Positions 9,662 through 18,436 of a stretch of DNA of 64,000 nucleotides are shown piece by piece. The notes beneath the pieces were generated by a model. That model was not told where the DNA came from, ran no database searches, and saw nothing but the letters and a program-made list of their open reading frames with translations. The stretch's first letter is position 1, and every line of letters begins with the position of its first letter. Made by a program: the position numbers and the translations under genes. Source of the DNA: Charina bottae (lineage: Eukaryota > Chordata > Lepidosauria > Squamata > Charinaidae); the NCBI GenBank assembly GCA_023362775.1, contig JALMGJ010000002.1, forward strand, positions 36,295,914 to 36,359,913. The letters run 5' to 3'.

Positions 9662-10008
9662 CAGGGGTACCCAACCTTTTTGGCACCAGGGACCGGTTGT
9701 GGAAGACAATTTTTCCAGGGACCCGGGGGGGGGGGCGAGGTTTGCAGGTGGGAGCCAATCACATGGACCAGGGGGCGGGGTTTGCAGGCGGGAGCCAATC
9801 GTGTGGCCGGGGGGCAGGTTTTGCAAGCGGGAGCCAATCGCGCAGACGGGGGCAGGGTTTACAGGAGGGAGCCAATCGCGCAGACGGGGGTGGGGTTTGC
9901 AGGTGGGAGCCAATTGCACGGACCACCACCGCTCACCTGCTGTGCGGCCCACTTCCTAACAGGCCGCGGCCCACTAGTGACCTGCGGCCCACAGGTTGGG
10001 GACCCCTG
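9662..10008. mobile_element. hAT MITE, CAGGGGT-CCCAACC family with CCAAT minisatellite
   Basis: Ends CAGGGGTACCCAACCTTTTT and GGTTGGGGACCCCTG, with a perfect 8-bp duplication TTGTATAT (9654-9661 and 10009-10016). The core holds five tandem units of about 38 bp. Each has TTTGCAGGYGGGAGCCAATC and a G-rich spacer, that is, a CCAAT box beside a GC-box-like run. Confidence 0.92.
9733..9930 (+). repeat. CCAAT/GC-box minisatellite, five units
   Basis: Five tandem units with consensus GGGGTTTGCAGGCGGGAGCCAATCRC plus a short G-rich spacer. Homologous arrays occur at 14278, 24294, 40139 and 41088, each inside a hAT-type element with different ends. Confidence 0.85.
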
Positions 10009-10016
10009 TTGTATAT

Positions 10017-10815
10017 AACATAGCGGCCATTGTTTTAGCAAAACGCTCTTTGCAGATACCATGATGGGAACTGAACAGGGAGTTCTCCTGTATGGAAAAT
10101 CTCAGATGAGTGCAAAGGGGGTTGGAGAAATGAGTGCCTGTAAAATGATTGTTTGCATCCGGTGTTTAATACTGAGTTGCTATTTCAGTAAAAAGTGAGG
10201 CATTTTAACAATATTAACAGTATTTGCCCTAGAGCCTCAGTCAACAAAAACAATGTGTCTCTAATTATTATGGGGAATGAAACAAGTCCTAAGAGGTTCC
10301 TCTGGAACTTTGTTTCCAGGACCTGTCCCACCCTTCAGTGGAAAAGGAAATTAGAGCCCAGAAATGGTTAATAAGTAACATGGTTCAAAAATTTCCTTGA
10401 GGATTAATGAGGTATGACTGACTCATAATGGGATAGGACAGACAGAATTAGCCGAGAGGGAGGAATTGACGAAGCAGCAATAATAACGGTGGGATCGGGT
10501 TGGGTCCTGTTATGTAGCCCCATAATATTGAGATTCACTTATATATTCACACAACGCATGCCACAATCTTAGTGAAACAGAGGGTTTAAAAACTGGCCAC
10601 AAGCTTTCTGTGAAAACTTCTTAGCCATTGGTTGAGCTGCTGTGATGTCACAGAAGATTCCCACAGATTCTAACTGTTGAGAGTTAAAGTAATAGAAGAT
10701 GCAGCAGCTGCAAAAAAAATAAAGAGTAAAATTTAAAAGGTAGACCAGCCAATTCTTTCTTGTTCAATTAATCTTGCAATGGAGCCGAGGGGCGGGGGGG
10801 AGGCTTTGATTTATA
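10017..10815. other. No recognised feature
   Basis: Apparently unique intergenic DNA. No coding exon or element terminus was recognised. Confidence 0.4.
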
Positions 10816-11224
10816 CAGGTAGTCCTGGACTTATGATCACAATTGGGACCAGAATTTCCATCGTAAGTCGTTGCGGTCGTAAGTCAAGTCACCACATGAC
10901 CGGACCCGGTTTTACGACCATTTTTACGGTGGCTGTAAAGCGAATCACGGGTCGTTAAGTGAATCACTGCAGTCATTAAGTGAATCCAGCTTCCCCAATG
11001 GGCATTTTTTGCCAGAAAACAGCAAAAAAGTCATGATCATGTGACTGTGGGATGCTGCAACTGGTCATAAATGTGAGCCAGTTGCCAAGTGCCCGAAATG
11101 CGATCATGTGACCATGGGGGGGTGCAACGTTTTGTGACACTCGGAAGTGCTTTATAGACCGTTCCAAGGCCATCGTAACTTCAGACCGTCGTTAAACAAA
11201 TGGTTGTAACTCAAGGACTACCTG
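10816..11224. mobile_element. Tc1/mariner-pogo (Tigger-like) MITE, full length
   Basis: Starts CAGGTAGTCCTGGACTTA and ends AACTCAAGGACTACCTG, flanked by TA on both sides. The interior has TCGTAAGTCGTTGCGGTCG and GTTTTACGACC blocks. The TA duplication and CAGG ends point to the Tc1/mariner superfamily. Sister copies lie at 21337, 29448, 32641 and 58064. Confidence 0.85.
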
Positions 11225-11226
11225 TA

Positions 11227-11527
11227 ATCAGAAATATGGTATGAAAAACATAAGCTGATCAAGCTTCTGCACTGTGGAAACATAATTGCTTCTGATCTCT
11301 GCATATCAAAATGCTAGAGATAGCTTAGTCATGGTGACTGGCTTGAAACTCTGGAAATCCTAGCTCCATAGCCAATGTTTATTTACTTCCATGCTGGTAT
11401 TAACAGGAGACATTTACATACTGTGCTACGTTGAGGTTTGTTTTACCTATGATTTGCTGTGTAAGCCATAGTGACAGTCTTCATACACAAAATCACCAAC
11501 CATAGTCCACAAACAACGATGCTGGGT
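11227..11527. other. Mostly unrecognised; AAGCCATGG-type fragments
   Basis: Contains AACCATAG and TAAGCCATAG blocks (about 11410-11525) of the dispersed repeat described at 2215. Otherwise nothing was identified. Confidence 0.35.
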
Positions 11528-11640
11528 TTATCAATTTGTTTATTTATGATCTGCCTTTCTACTACAGGTCACTCAAGGTCACTAAAAACCAAAAAAAAAA
11601 AATACAAGCAATGAAAAGCAAAGAAAAACAACACACTAAG
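11528..11640 (-). mobile_element. L2/CR1-type LINE 3' tail, diverged
   Basis: TTTGTTTATTTATGATCTGCC and CACTCAAGGTCACTAAAAACC resemble the inverted LINE tail seen elsewhere, followed by an A-run. Confidence 0.4.
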
Positions 11641-11949
11641 TCATCATGGCTTATTTTAAAAATAGGAAATGTATAATAGCTTATTGGTAGGCAGGTATGA
11701 ACCCAGAGTGACCAAACGTGGAACTTGGTGGGACTAATCAGCAAATTAGAAAAAGGGGTAGTGTAGACGGAAATTTCGTGGCTGCCTCTGGATCTGGATC
11801 AAGCCTTAGTCCGGTTGCATGCAGTGGGGGCTCTATCCCATTTGGGGCAACTGTCTGATGTACTCAAGCTTGTTAAAAACAAATGAAACAGGAGTTTGCT
11901 TTTCTGACACGAAAGGTTTTTTATCTGATTCTTGTATCTGTGTGGTTGT
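11641..11949. other. No recognised feature
   Basis: No coding or repeat signature was identified up to the next SINE. Confidence 0.35.
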
Positions 11950-12178
11950 GTGTATATGTACTTGTGCCTTTGAGTCAGTGTTGATTCCTGGTGACTGTCT
12001 GGACTAGTCCCTGCAGTTTTCTTGGCAAGGTTTTTCAGAAGTGGTTTGCCATTGCCTCCTTCCTAGGGCTGAGTGAGAGGGACTGGCCCCAAGTCACCCA
12101 GCTGGCTTTGTGCCTAAGGCGGGACTAGAACTCACGGTCTCCCAGTTTCCAGCCTGGTGCCTTTACCGCTACACCAAA
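11950..12178 (-). mobile_element. Sauria-type tRNA SINE, monomer
   Basis: Inverted monomer. Tail (complement of CTTGCCAAGAAAACTGCAGG) at 12014-12035, body, B box (complement of GAGTTCTAGTCCC) near 12123, and head ending CTACACCAAA. It keeps the monomer form GCCATTGCCTCC. Confidence 0.85.
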
Positions 12179-12189
12179 GTGCCAGACGG

Positions 12190-12333
12190 AGAGACAGAGA
12201 GGAGAGGAGAGGAGAGGAGAGGAGAGGAGAGGAGAGGAGAGGAGAGGAGAAGAGAAGAGAAGAGAAGAGAAGAGAAGAGAAGAGAAGAGAAGAGAAGAGA
12301 AGAGAAGAGAAGAGAAGAGAAGAGAAGAGAGAA
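12190..12333 (+). repeat. (GGAGA)n to (GAGAA)n microsatellite
   Basis: Pure purine tract of 5-bp units that switches from GGAGA to GAGAA type near 12249. It keeps long frames open on both strands, but these encode only E/R/K or S/L repeats. Confidence 0.95.
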
Positions 12334-12905
12334 GTGACTTCAAAGAGGGTATTGAAGATAAGTAGGTCAATACTTCTGGGCTTAAAAATAACTGCTTATG
12401 CAACTTTGCATTTCTGAAGCAAATGATTCATCTTCACTGAAGTGATATAGACATGAATCTGGAGCTGCTGACTGCATCGGCGATCATGCTGGCTGTGAGG
12501 AAACTGCAGATTTTCCAACCATATTTCTGAAGCCCCCCCCCCCCTCTTCTTCCGGCCAAGGGATCCTGAGCTGGAGCGGGGGACGGGCGAGCTCATTGTC
12601 CCACACTCTGGAAGTCTGGAACTTGACCCTGGATTTGCTGGCAGGGTTGGGTGGGGAGCCCAGTCGGAAGGTTAAAAGAGCTGACGCATAATGAAAATAA
12701 CAGGGGTTTTATTGCAGCAGCCCTGCCAGGCAACGCCACCATTTTCCTGTCCCTGATGGGAAGATCTCTCTTCGTGTCCCCCTGAGTCATCTCCATCTTA
12801 GGTAGTTAGTCTAGCAGAGACCCTGCCTGCCTTTCTGAAGGGGACTGGCTGTCCACATTTTGCGCTCCTGCGACAACCTTCCTATATGGTTCATCCTTCA
12901 TCCTA
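12334..12905. other. No recognised feature
   Basis: Intergenic DNA with a C-run near 12533. No coding evidence. Confidence 0.4.
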
Positions 12906-12910
12906 TACAC

Positions 12911-13045
12911 CAGTATTTCTCAACCTTAGCCACTTTAAGATGTGTGGACTTCAACTCCCAGAATTCCCCAGCCAGCATGGCTGGCTGGAGAATTCTGGGA
13001 GTTGAAGTCCACGCATCTTCAAATTGCCAAGGTTGAGAAACACTG
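12911..13045. mobile_element. hAT hairpin MITE, copy 2
   Basis: Same hairpin family as 791-923, with ends CAGTATTTCTCAACC and GGTTGAGAAACACTG. Perfect 8-bp target duplication CTATACAC (12903-12910 and 13046-13053). Confidence 0.93.
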
Positions 13046-13315
13046 CTATACACCATGATTCATCGTTCCATCATTGGATGACCATCTAGGAACCTTATAT
13101 CAAGGAACAGAATAAGAAAGAAGGGCTATTTTTAGGCACATTTATCCACGGGGAGGAAATTCCATGCAGACTTCAGAAGAATGGAGGTAAGACAATGCAG
13201 AAGCAATACACTGCAAACATCAGAATCATGTAATTCAACATGAGGCCTAATTTTTTATTTTCTTGCTTTTTACTGTCACCTTTTTTGTACCCCCTGACTG
13301 ATCTATCTATCCATG

Positions 13316-13385
13316 TGCTCGCTAGGAGCTGAAAATGACTTGATGGCACATCATCAATCGATCAATCAATCAATCGATCGGACTG
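13316..13385 (+). mobile_element. RTE LINE 3' end, third lineage
   Basis: AAAATGACTTGATGGCACAT followed by (AATC)n, the same terminus as at 6090-6136. Confidence 0.55.
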
Positions 13386-13911
13386 ATCAGTTCTAGAGAG
13401 CCTGCAGTCTCTTTGGGTCGTAATTTTTTCCAGCTTTTTTCCAACAGCAGCCTAATTTCCCTGAAAATGCTGAACCTGTGACCCCCCACCCCGCCCAGTA
13501 TTGCAAAGCACTAAATTATAGCTCTTCTCACACACACACACACACACAAGAGTTTACAGGATCACAATATCTGAAAGCATTCATCAAAATGAGGTTCTTG
13601 TCAAAGAGGAAATGCTACTTAGGGCTGTTCTTGAAATACTGTAGCAATTCAGCAGTAGCTGAAGTATACAGGTTTCCCTTGTTGAATCCAATAGATTTCC
13701 AGAACCAGATCTACATCAGCCTTCCTTGCATTCATTTTGTGAATTAATTCCCTGCCAATAAAAGTAGACAGATCAACTGACGTACACCCAGAGTGATCAT
13801 CCATGGGCCTACAGAAGAAAACGGAAGTGATGCCATGGACCATAAGCCAACAATGTGGTGCAACGGCTGAAAAGGCAAATGCAATTGTGTGATACATTAG
13901 CAGGAGCACAG
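13386..13911. other. No recognised feature; short (CA)n
   Basis: Contains a (CA)n run at about 13530-13549. The rest is unrecognised, and open frames lack domain features. Confidence 0.4.
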
Positions 13912-14078
13912 AATCCAGATCATGGGATATAATTCCCCCATTCTACTCTGCCCCGATCAGGGTCCACTCAGAATACCACATTCTGGCCACTGCAATTCAA
14001 AAAGGACAGCAATAAATTAGAGTGAGATCAGAGGCGGGCTACCAAGATGATGAAGGGTCTGGAAACGAAGCCCTACAG

Positions 14079-14205
14079 CAGTGTTTCTCAACCTTGGCAG
14101 CTTTAAGACGTGTGGACTTCAACTCCCAGAAGCCAGCAGGCTGGCTGGGGAATTCTGGGAGTTGAAGTCCACACATCTTAAAGCTGCCAAGGTTGAGAAA
14201 CATTG
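14079..14205. mobile_element. hAT hairpin MITE, copy 3 (left half of composite)
   Basis: Hairpin-family element with ends CAGTGTTTCTCAACC and GGTTGAGAAACATTG. Its left flank is CCCTACAG (14071-14078), but its right flank (CTTAGCAC) does not match. The matching copy lies beyond the neighbouring hAT element at 14438-14445. Confidence 0.85.
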
Positions 14206-14212
14206 CTTAGCA

Positions 14213-14437
14213 CAGGGGTGGGGAACCTTTTTTCTGCCAAGGGCCATTTGGATATTTATAAAATCATTCGTGGACCAGGGGGCAGGGTTTGCAGGCGGGA
14301 GCCAATCACAAGCACCGGGGGGGGGGTTGCGGGCGGGAGCCAATCGCGCGGAAGGGCCTGCGGTTGCCTTGGGAGGGCCAGACCAAATGATTTCGCGGGC
14401 CTTATACAGCCCGTGGGCCGGACGTTCCCCACCCCTG
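14213..14437. mobile_element. hAT MITE, CAGGGGTGGGGAACC family with CCAAT minisatellite (right half of composite)
   Basis: Ends CAGGGGTGGGGAACCTTTTT and GACGTTCCCCACCCCTG. The core has two CCAAT-minisatellite units (14278-14355). Its right flank is CCCTACAG, equal to the left flank of the adjacent hairpin, so both elements share one duplication. Confidence 0.85.
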
Positions 14438-14840
14438 CCCTACAGTATGAGGAACACTTAAAGGATCTGATGATGTTTAGGCTGCAGAAGAAATAACTGA
14501 AGCGGCCTATGCCTATGCCAGCATACTGTATCTGAAGGATTGCTGTATAAAGGAGAAGTGGATTTTTCTCTGTCACCCCTGAGAGCAAGACCAAAAGTCA
14601 TACGTTGAAACAGCAGGAAGTAGATTCAAATTAGATATTGGGAGAAATTTCCTGTTAGTGAGAGACATTAACCAATGAAGTAGGCTGCCTCATGCAGTGG
14701 CATGTTCTCCTTTGGAGACTGGAGGTCTTCAAAGAGACGCCGGATGGCTATCTGTCTGAAATGCTCAGTAGATCTTGCACCGAGCGTGGGGTTGGACTAG
14801 ATTACTGCTGCCATCCCTTCTAACTCTATGATTCTATAGA

Positions 14841-15154
14841 TGCCCACAAGCTTTCTATTTCCCAATTCAGTTACCTTATGAGCTGTACCCTCTCCAAGTT
14901 CAAAGAGCAAAGTTTGGAGAAGGACAGACAAGGCCCTCCATTCAGTTCCCCACCCCTCCCTGCCCTTACAATTTATATATCCATTGCGGTGGGGGGGGGT
15001 CTGCAGAGGGGGTCAAGATGATGGTTGCAGCTGCACAACCACAGCCCTGCCCCCCTTTTTGAATGCGAGTTTCTCATGTGATGCACTTAAAAATTGAGCA
15101 GGTCTTCAATCAGGTAGTTATGGCCACCACCGTGAATGTTTGGATACCCCTGTC
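14841..15154. other. No recognised feature
   Basis: Intergenic DNA with a short G-run near 14990. Nothing was identified. Confidence 0.35.
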
Positions 15155-15690
15155 CTTGTTGTTGTTCAGTCGTTTAGTCGTGTCTGACTCTTCGTGACCT
15201 CATGGACCATAGCACGCCAGGCCTTCCTGTCCTCCACTGTCTCTCAGAGTTTGCTCAAATTCATGTTCGTTACATCGGTAATGCTATTTAACCATCTCAT
15301 CCTCTGCCGTCCCCTTCTCCTTTTGCCCTCAGTCTTTCCCAGCATCAGGGTCTTTTCCAGTGAGTCCTCTCTTCGCATTAGGTGGCCAAAGTATTTGAGC
15401 TTCAGCTTCAGCATCTGTCCTTCCAATGAGCAGTCAGGGTTGATTTCCTTTAGGATTGACTGGTTTGACCTCCTTGCAGTCCAAGGGACTCTCAAGAGTC
15501 TTCTCCAGCACCACAGCTCGAAAGCATCAATTCTTTGGCGCTCAGCCTTCCTTGTGGTCCAACTCTCACAGCCATACATTACTACTGGAAAAAACATAGC
15601 TTTAACTATACGGACCTTTGTCGGCAAGGTGATGTCTCTGCTTTTTAATATGCTGTCTAGGTTTGCCATAGCTTTCCTCCCTAACCCCTG
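15155..15690 (-). mobile_element. BovB LINE ORF2 C-terminus and 3' end, ruminant-like lineage
   Basis: The minus strand holds an open 141-codon frame with SRDITLPTKVRIVKAMFFPV, YGCESWTTRKAERQ, FELWCWRRLLRVPWTARR and KYFGHLMRREDSLEKTLM. It is followed by the canonical BovB terminus at 15155-15180. This is the longest ruminant-like BovB piece in the window. It lacks the endonuclease and the catalytic RT core. Confidence 0.9.
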
Positions 15691-15864
15691 CCCTACCCAG
15701 GTCCATAATTATGCCAGCAATGAGAATAATCCAACTTACTTGGAATGTTTCTCCTGAAACGAGTGCAGTAAACAAACGAGGCAAAATTTATTTCCCCAAC
15801 CCGTCAGCTTTATTCTTACAGTAACTATAGTCTCCAAATTTAGCAATCCTCTTTTCCTCATAGG

Positions 15865-15946
15865 AATTCATTCATTCATTCATTCATTCATTCATTCATT
15901 CATTCATTAATTCATTCATTCATTCATTCATTCATTCATTCATTCA
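15865..15946 (+). repeat. (TTCA)n microsatellite
   Basis: About twenty TTCA units with one TTAA interruption. It abuts an inverted L2-type tail and probably grew from its simple-repeat end. Confidence 0.93.
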
Positions 15947-16080
15947 TCACATTTATATAGCTGCCCATCTCACAAAATTTATTGTACTCTGGGCAGCATA
16001 GAATAAAAACAGACCATAAAAAGAAACCGTAAAAAGAAACAAACATTAAAAAATTTACTCCATAGTAAAAACATTAATAT
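15947..16080 (-). mobile_element. L2/CR1-type LINE 3' tail
   Basis: ACATTTATATAGCTGCCCATC and ACTCTGGGCAGCATAGAATA identify the inverted tail. Confidence 0.6.
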
Positions 16081-16279
16081 TACGCATATTAAACATTCTA
16101 TCCATGTGGGAGAAACAGGTACACAGAATGGCATCCTACTTGGAGGTGAAACTTACTAACTGCTTTAGTTACCATGTTCCTATTTGTAGAGCCCCATCCT
16201 GCGGTTAGTTTGTTTTGGGCTTGTGAAAGTCATTGCCTAAGTTTTAAACATACTTTCAGTGAGTGGCAGCAGCTGGCCA
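16081..16279. other. No recognised feature
   Basis: Short unassigned stretch between two retroelement fragments. Confidence 0.3.
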
Positions 16280-16376
16280 ACCTTTTGTTGTTGTTCAGTC
16301 GTTTAGTCGTGTCCGACTCTTCGTGACCTCATGGACCATAGCACACCAGGCCTTCCTGTCCTGCACTGTCTCTCCT
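16280..16376 (-). mobile_element. BovB LINE 3' terminal fragment
   Basis: Only the last ~95 bp of BovB (complement includes CGACTAAACGACTGAACAAC). It joins directly to a SINE tail at 16378. Confidence 0.8.
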
Positions 16377-16377
16377 T

Positions 16378-16600
16378 AAAAAAAAGGTAAAGGTTCCCCC
16401 CGCACATTTGTGCAGTCATGTCTGACTCTAGGGGCCGGTGCTCATCTCCGTTTGTTAGCCGAAGAGCCAGCGTTGTCCGAAGACGCTTCCACGGTCATGT
16501 GGCCGCATGACGTGCGCGGAACGCTGTTACCTACCCACCGAAGTGGTACCTATTAATCTACTTGCATTTGCATGCTTTCGAATTGCTAGGCTCAGGGCCG
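16378..16600 (-). mobile_element. tRNA-derived SINE (second family), headless copy
   Basis: Inverted body with GACTCTAGGGGCCGGTGCTC, CGTTGTCCGAAGACGCTTCC and GAAGTGGTACCTATTAATC. It matches the complement of the intact element at 27350-27674. The tRNA head is missing because the copy stops near GAATTGCTAGGC. Confidence 0.78.
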
Positions 16601-16745
16601 GATGTACTTGGATGGGAGACCACTAGGAGATCTCAGGGTTGCTGACTATTGATTGGGAAATCAAGAATATCTCAGGGAAAAGACGATGGCAAACAACTTC
16701 TCTGTTGCTGCCAAGAAAACCATACAGATGAGTCCATATAATCAC
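16600..16745 (+). mobile_element. 5S rRNA-derived SINE fragment
   Basis: TACTTGGATGGGAGACCACT matches the internal control region (box C side) of 5S rRNA. It is followed by a SINE-like body (GATGGCAAACAACTTCTCTG, CCAAGAAAACCATACAG). The 5' part of the 5S homology is absent, so this is not a functional 5S gene. Confidence 0.7.
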
Positions 16746-16820
16746 CAGGAATTATGCTTCATTTAACTTTATCTACCCCTGCAAAAGGTGCATATTAACA
16801 AAGATCCCAAAAGCATAGGG

Positions 16821-16954
16821 CAGTGTTTCTCAACCTTGGCACCTTTAAGATGTGTGGACTTCAACTCCCAGAATTCCCCAGCCAGCTTGCTGGCTGGGGA
16901 GTTCTGGGAGTTGAAGTCCACATATCTTACAGGTGCCAAGGTTGAGAAACACTG
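16821..16954. mobile_element. hAT hairpin MITE, copy 4
   Basis: Ends CAGTGTTTCTCAACC and GGTTGAGAAACACTG. Flanks GCATAGGG and GTCTAGGG agree at 6 of 8 positions, consistent with an old duplication. Confidence 0.85.
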
Positions 16955-16962
16955 GTCTAGGG

Positions 16963-17405
16963 AGAAAGGAGGGTTAAAATGCAGGGCTTGGTCTTCACAG
17001 AGTCTCAAGAGCCCTTGGTCACACCAGCACGTAGCAAAATATTGGGAGGGTACGTAACTGATGCATTTGGCTACCTTTGGGAAATTATAATCCCCCGGTG
17101 GATTATAAATACTTCAACGAACAAAAGGAAATAAAAGAAACTTCCCCAGAAACAGGAAATAAAAGAAATTCCCCCAGATTTCACCGTAATTAAGGAACTC
17201 AAGACTACAGGTGTTGGGCAAGCGATGGTCAAACAATAGGACCTCAAGGTAACCGGCAGTGACCTGGGTAAGTATGGATAAATGTTACCTCCAAAGAAGG
17301 GCGACAAATTCCAGCAGTTGACGGGACGGAGGAGGGAGGTGGCCCTTGGCACACCCAAGTGCATTCCTAACAGGTGAGTCAATGGATGGAATAACCCAGC
17401 TTGTG
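16963..17405. other. No recognised feature
   Basis: Contains a local near-repeat (GGAAATAAAAGAAACTTCCCC and GGAAATAAAAGAAATTCCCCC at about 17130-17175). Otherwise unassigned. Confidence 0.4.
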
Positions 17406-17409
17406 ATCA

Positions 17410-17535
17410 TCCACGTTGTACTGTACTATAAACAGAGAGCAAGTCCCACTCCCTTTTCGCACTGAAGATGTTGCCTAGCCTGGCAATGAAATGTCTGCAA
17501 GAAAACAACAAGGCTCAGAGAGCCCCAAGGACTCC
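17410..17535 (+). mobile_element. Penelope-like element terminus with hammerhead-like core
   Basis: Shows AACAGAGAGCAAGTCCCACT, CTGAAGA (17462-17468), a stem GTTGCC/GGCAA, GAAATGTC, and TCAGAGAGCCCCAAGGACTC. The same terminus flanks GIY-YIG-coding Penelope copies at 42300-42410 and 55362. CTGAAGA...GAAA is the pattern of the hammerhead motifs known from Penelope terminal repeats. Confidence 0.72.
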
Positions 17536-18202
17536 ACAGGTTGTACTGTGCCACAAGGAGGAGACAAGGAGATATCTCAGAGGAGAGATGGGTGCTGAGC
17601 CGGGTTATGTTTCAACAAAGGAGTTGAAAGAATTGCCCTCCCATCAAGATGCTTCTGTGTAGCTGGGGAACGCATCTCCTCCAGCTTTCAAGACAACTCT
17701 AGAGTGGGAAGGTGTCAGGGAGATAGCTGGTGGAGAAGGAGGGGGCCCTCTCCTTCTCCACCAGCTATCTCCCTGACAGAAGGGACTATAAAACCGAGAG
17801 GCACAGGAGAAGCTAAGTCTGGCACGTCCTGGGTTCAGTTCTACCATCTTGGGTCAGATGATCTCAGATGCAGAGTTTTGAGCTAGAGACGTGAGGAAAG
17901 TATTGTCAGCTAGGACCTTCCGCCAACCTTGGGTGATGTTTGGGTGGGTGGACTTCAACTCCCAGAATTCTCATCAACGGCCATCTCTTCCTCAGAAGCT
18001 CCTACCCAGCCTGGTGTGGGTCCCACGAAAAGGAACTGGGGGTGCTGAGGGGTCCCAGTAATGGAGGAAAGGGTCTTTGTTCTTGCTTTACTGGGAAGCC
18101 ACTGGTCCCAGTGAATCACCTGCAGCACCTGATCCATGGAGGTGTGTTGGCCCTTGAGGTAGTCCTGACAAGCAGCACACCCAGAAGGACTAGGTCTCTC
18201 TT
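17536..18202. other. Mostly unrecognised around the palindrome
   Basis: Apart from the palindrome and a short hairpin-family fragment at about 17945-17972, nothing identifiable. A TATAAAA at 17787 has no detectable gene downstream. Confidence 0.4.
17713..17778. repeat. Near-perfect 66-bp palindrome
   Basis: Two 33-bp arms, starting TGTCAGGGAGATAGCTGGTG and ending in the complement, meet with no loop and one mismatch near the centre. Nine bases later comes TATAAAA (17787-17793). No target duplication or known family was recognised. Confidence 0.9.
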
Positions 18203-18210
18203 TATTGTAT

Positions 18211-18311
18211 CAGTGTTTCTCAACCTTGGCCATTTTAAGATGTGTGGACTTCAACTCCCAGAATTCCCCAGCCAGCATGGCTGGCTGGGGTATTCTGGGA
18301 ATTGAAGTTTA
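18211..18311. mobile_element. hAT hairpin MITE, copy 5, left part
   Basis: Starts CAGTGTTTCTCAACC and stops inside the right arm at GGGAATTGAAGTT. The missing end (TTCACACATCTTAAAATGGCC to AGAAACACTG) is found at 19345-19384, so about 1 kb of LINE material splits this element. Confidence 0.8.
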
Positions 18312-18432
18312 TTTATTTATTTGTCAAATTTATCACCGCCCATCTCTACAGCAGTAGACTCTGGGCGGTTTACAATAAAATGTTAAAATTAAAACCTATA
18401 AATCTTAAAATACAATATAATAATAAATAGAT
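18312..18432 (-). mobile_element. L2/CR1-type LINE 3' tail
   Basis: TTATTTGTCAAATTTATCACC and GACTCTGGGCGGTTTACAAT give the inverted tail. It is inserted into the hairpin element. Confidence 0.65.
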
Positions 18433-18436
18433 AAAT

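Larger units (their letters stand above)
13912..14840 (+). mobile_element. CR1-type LINE 3' end, interrupted
   Basis: Carries the familiar CR1/L3 wording CACTGCAATTCAAAAAGGAC, AGATGATGAAGGGTCTGGA, TATGAGGAACACTTAAAGGA and GGGGTTGGACTAGATTACTG. It ends in CTATGATTCTAT. A composite hAT insertion (14079-14437) splits it after CCCTACAG; removing the insertion and one duplication restores the CR1 reading. ORF2 itself is absent. Confidence 0.82.

Noticed and set aside
12110..12417. Overlapping E/R/K-rich frames
   Set aside because: Produced by the (GGAGA)n microsatellite.
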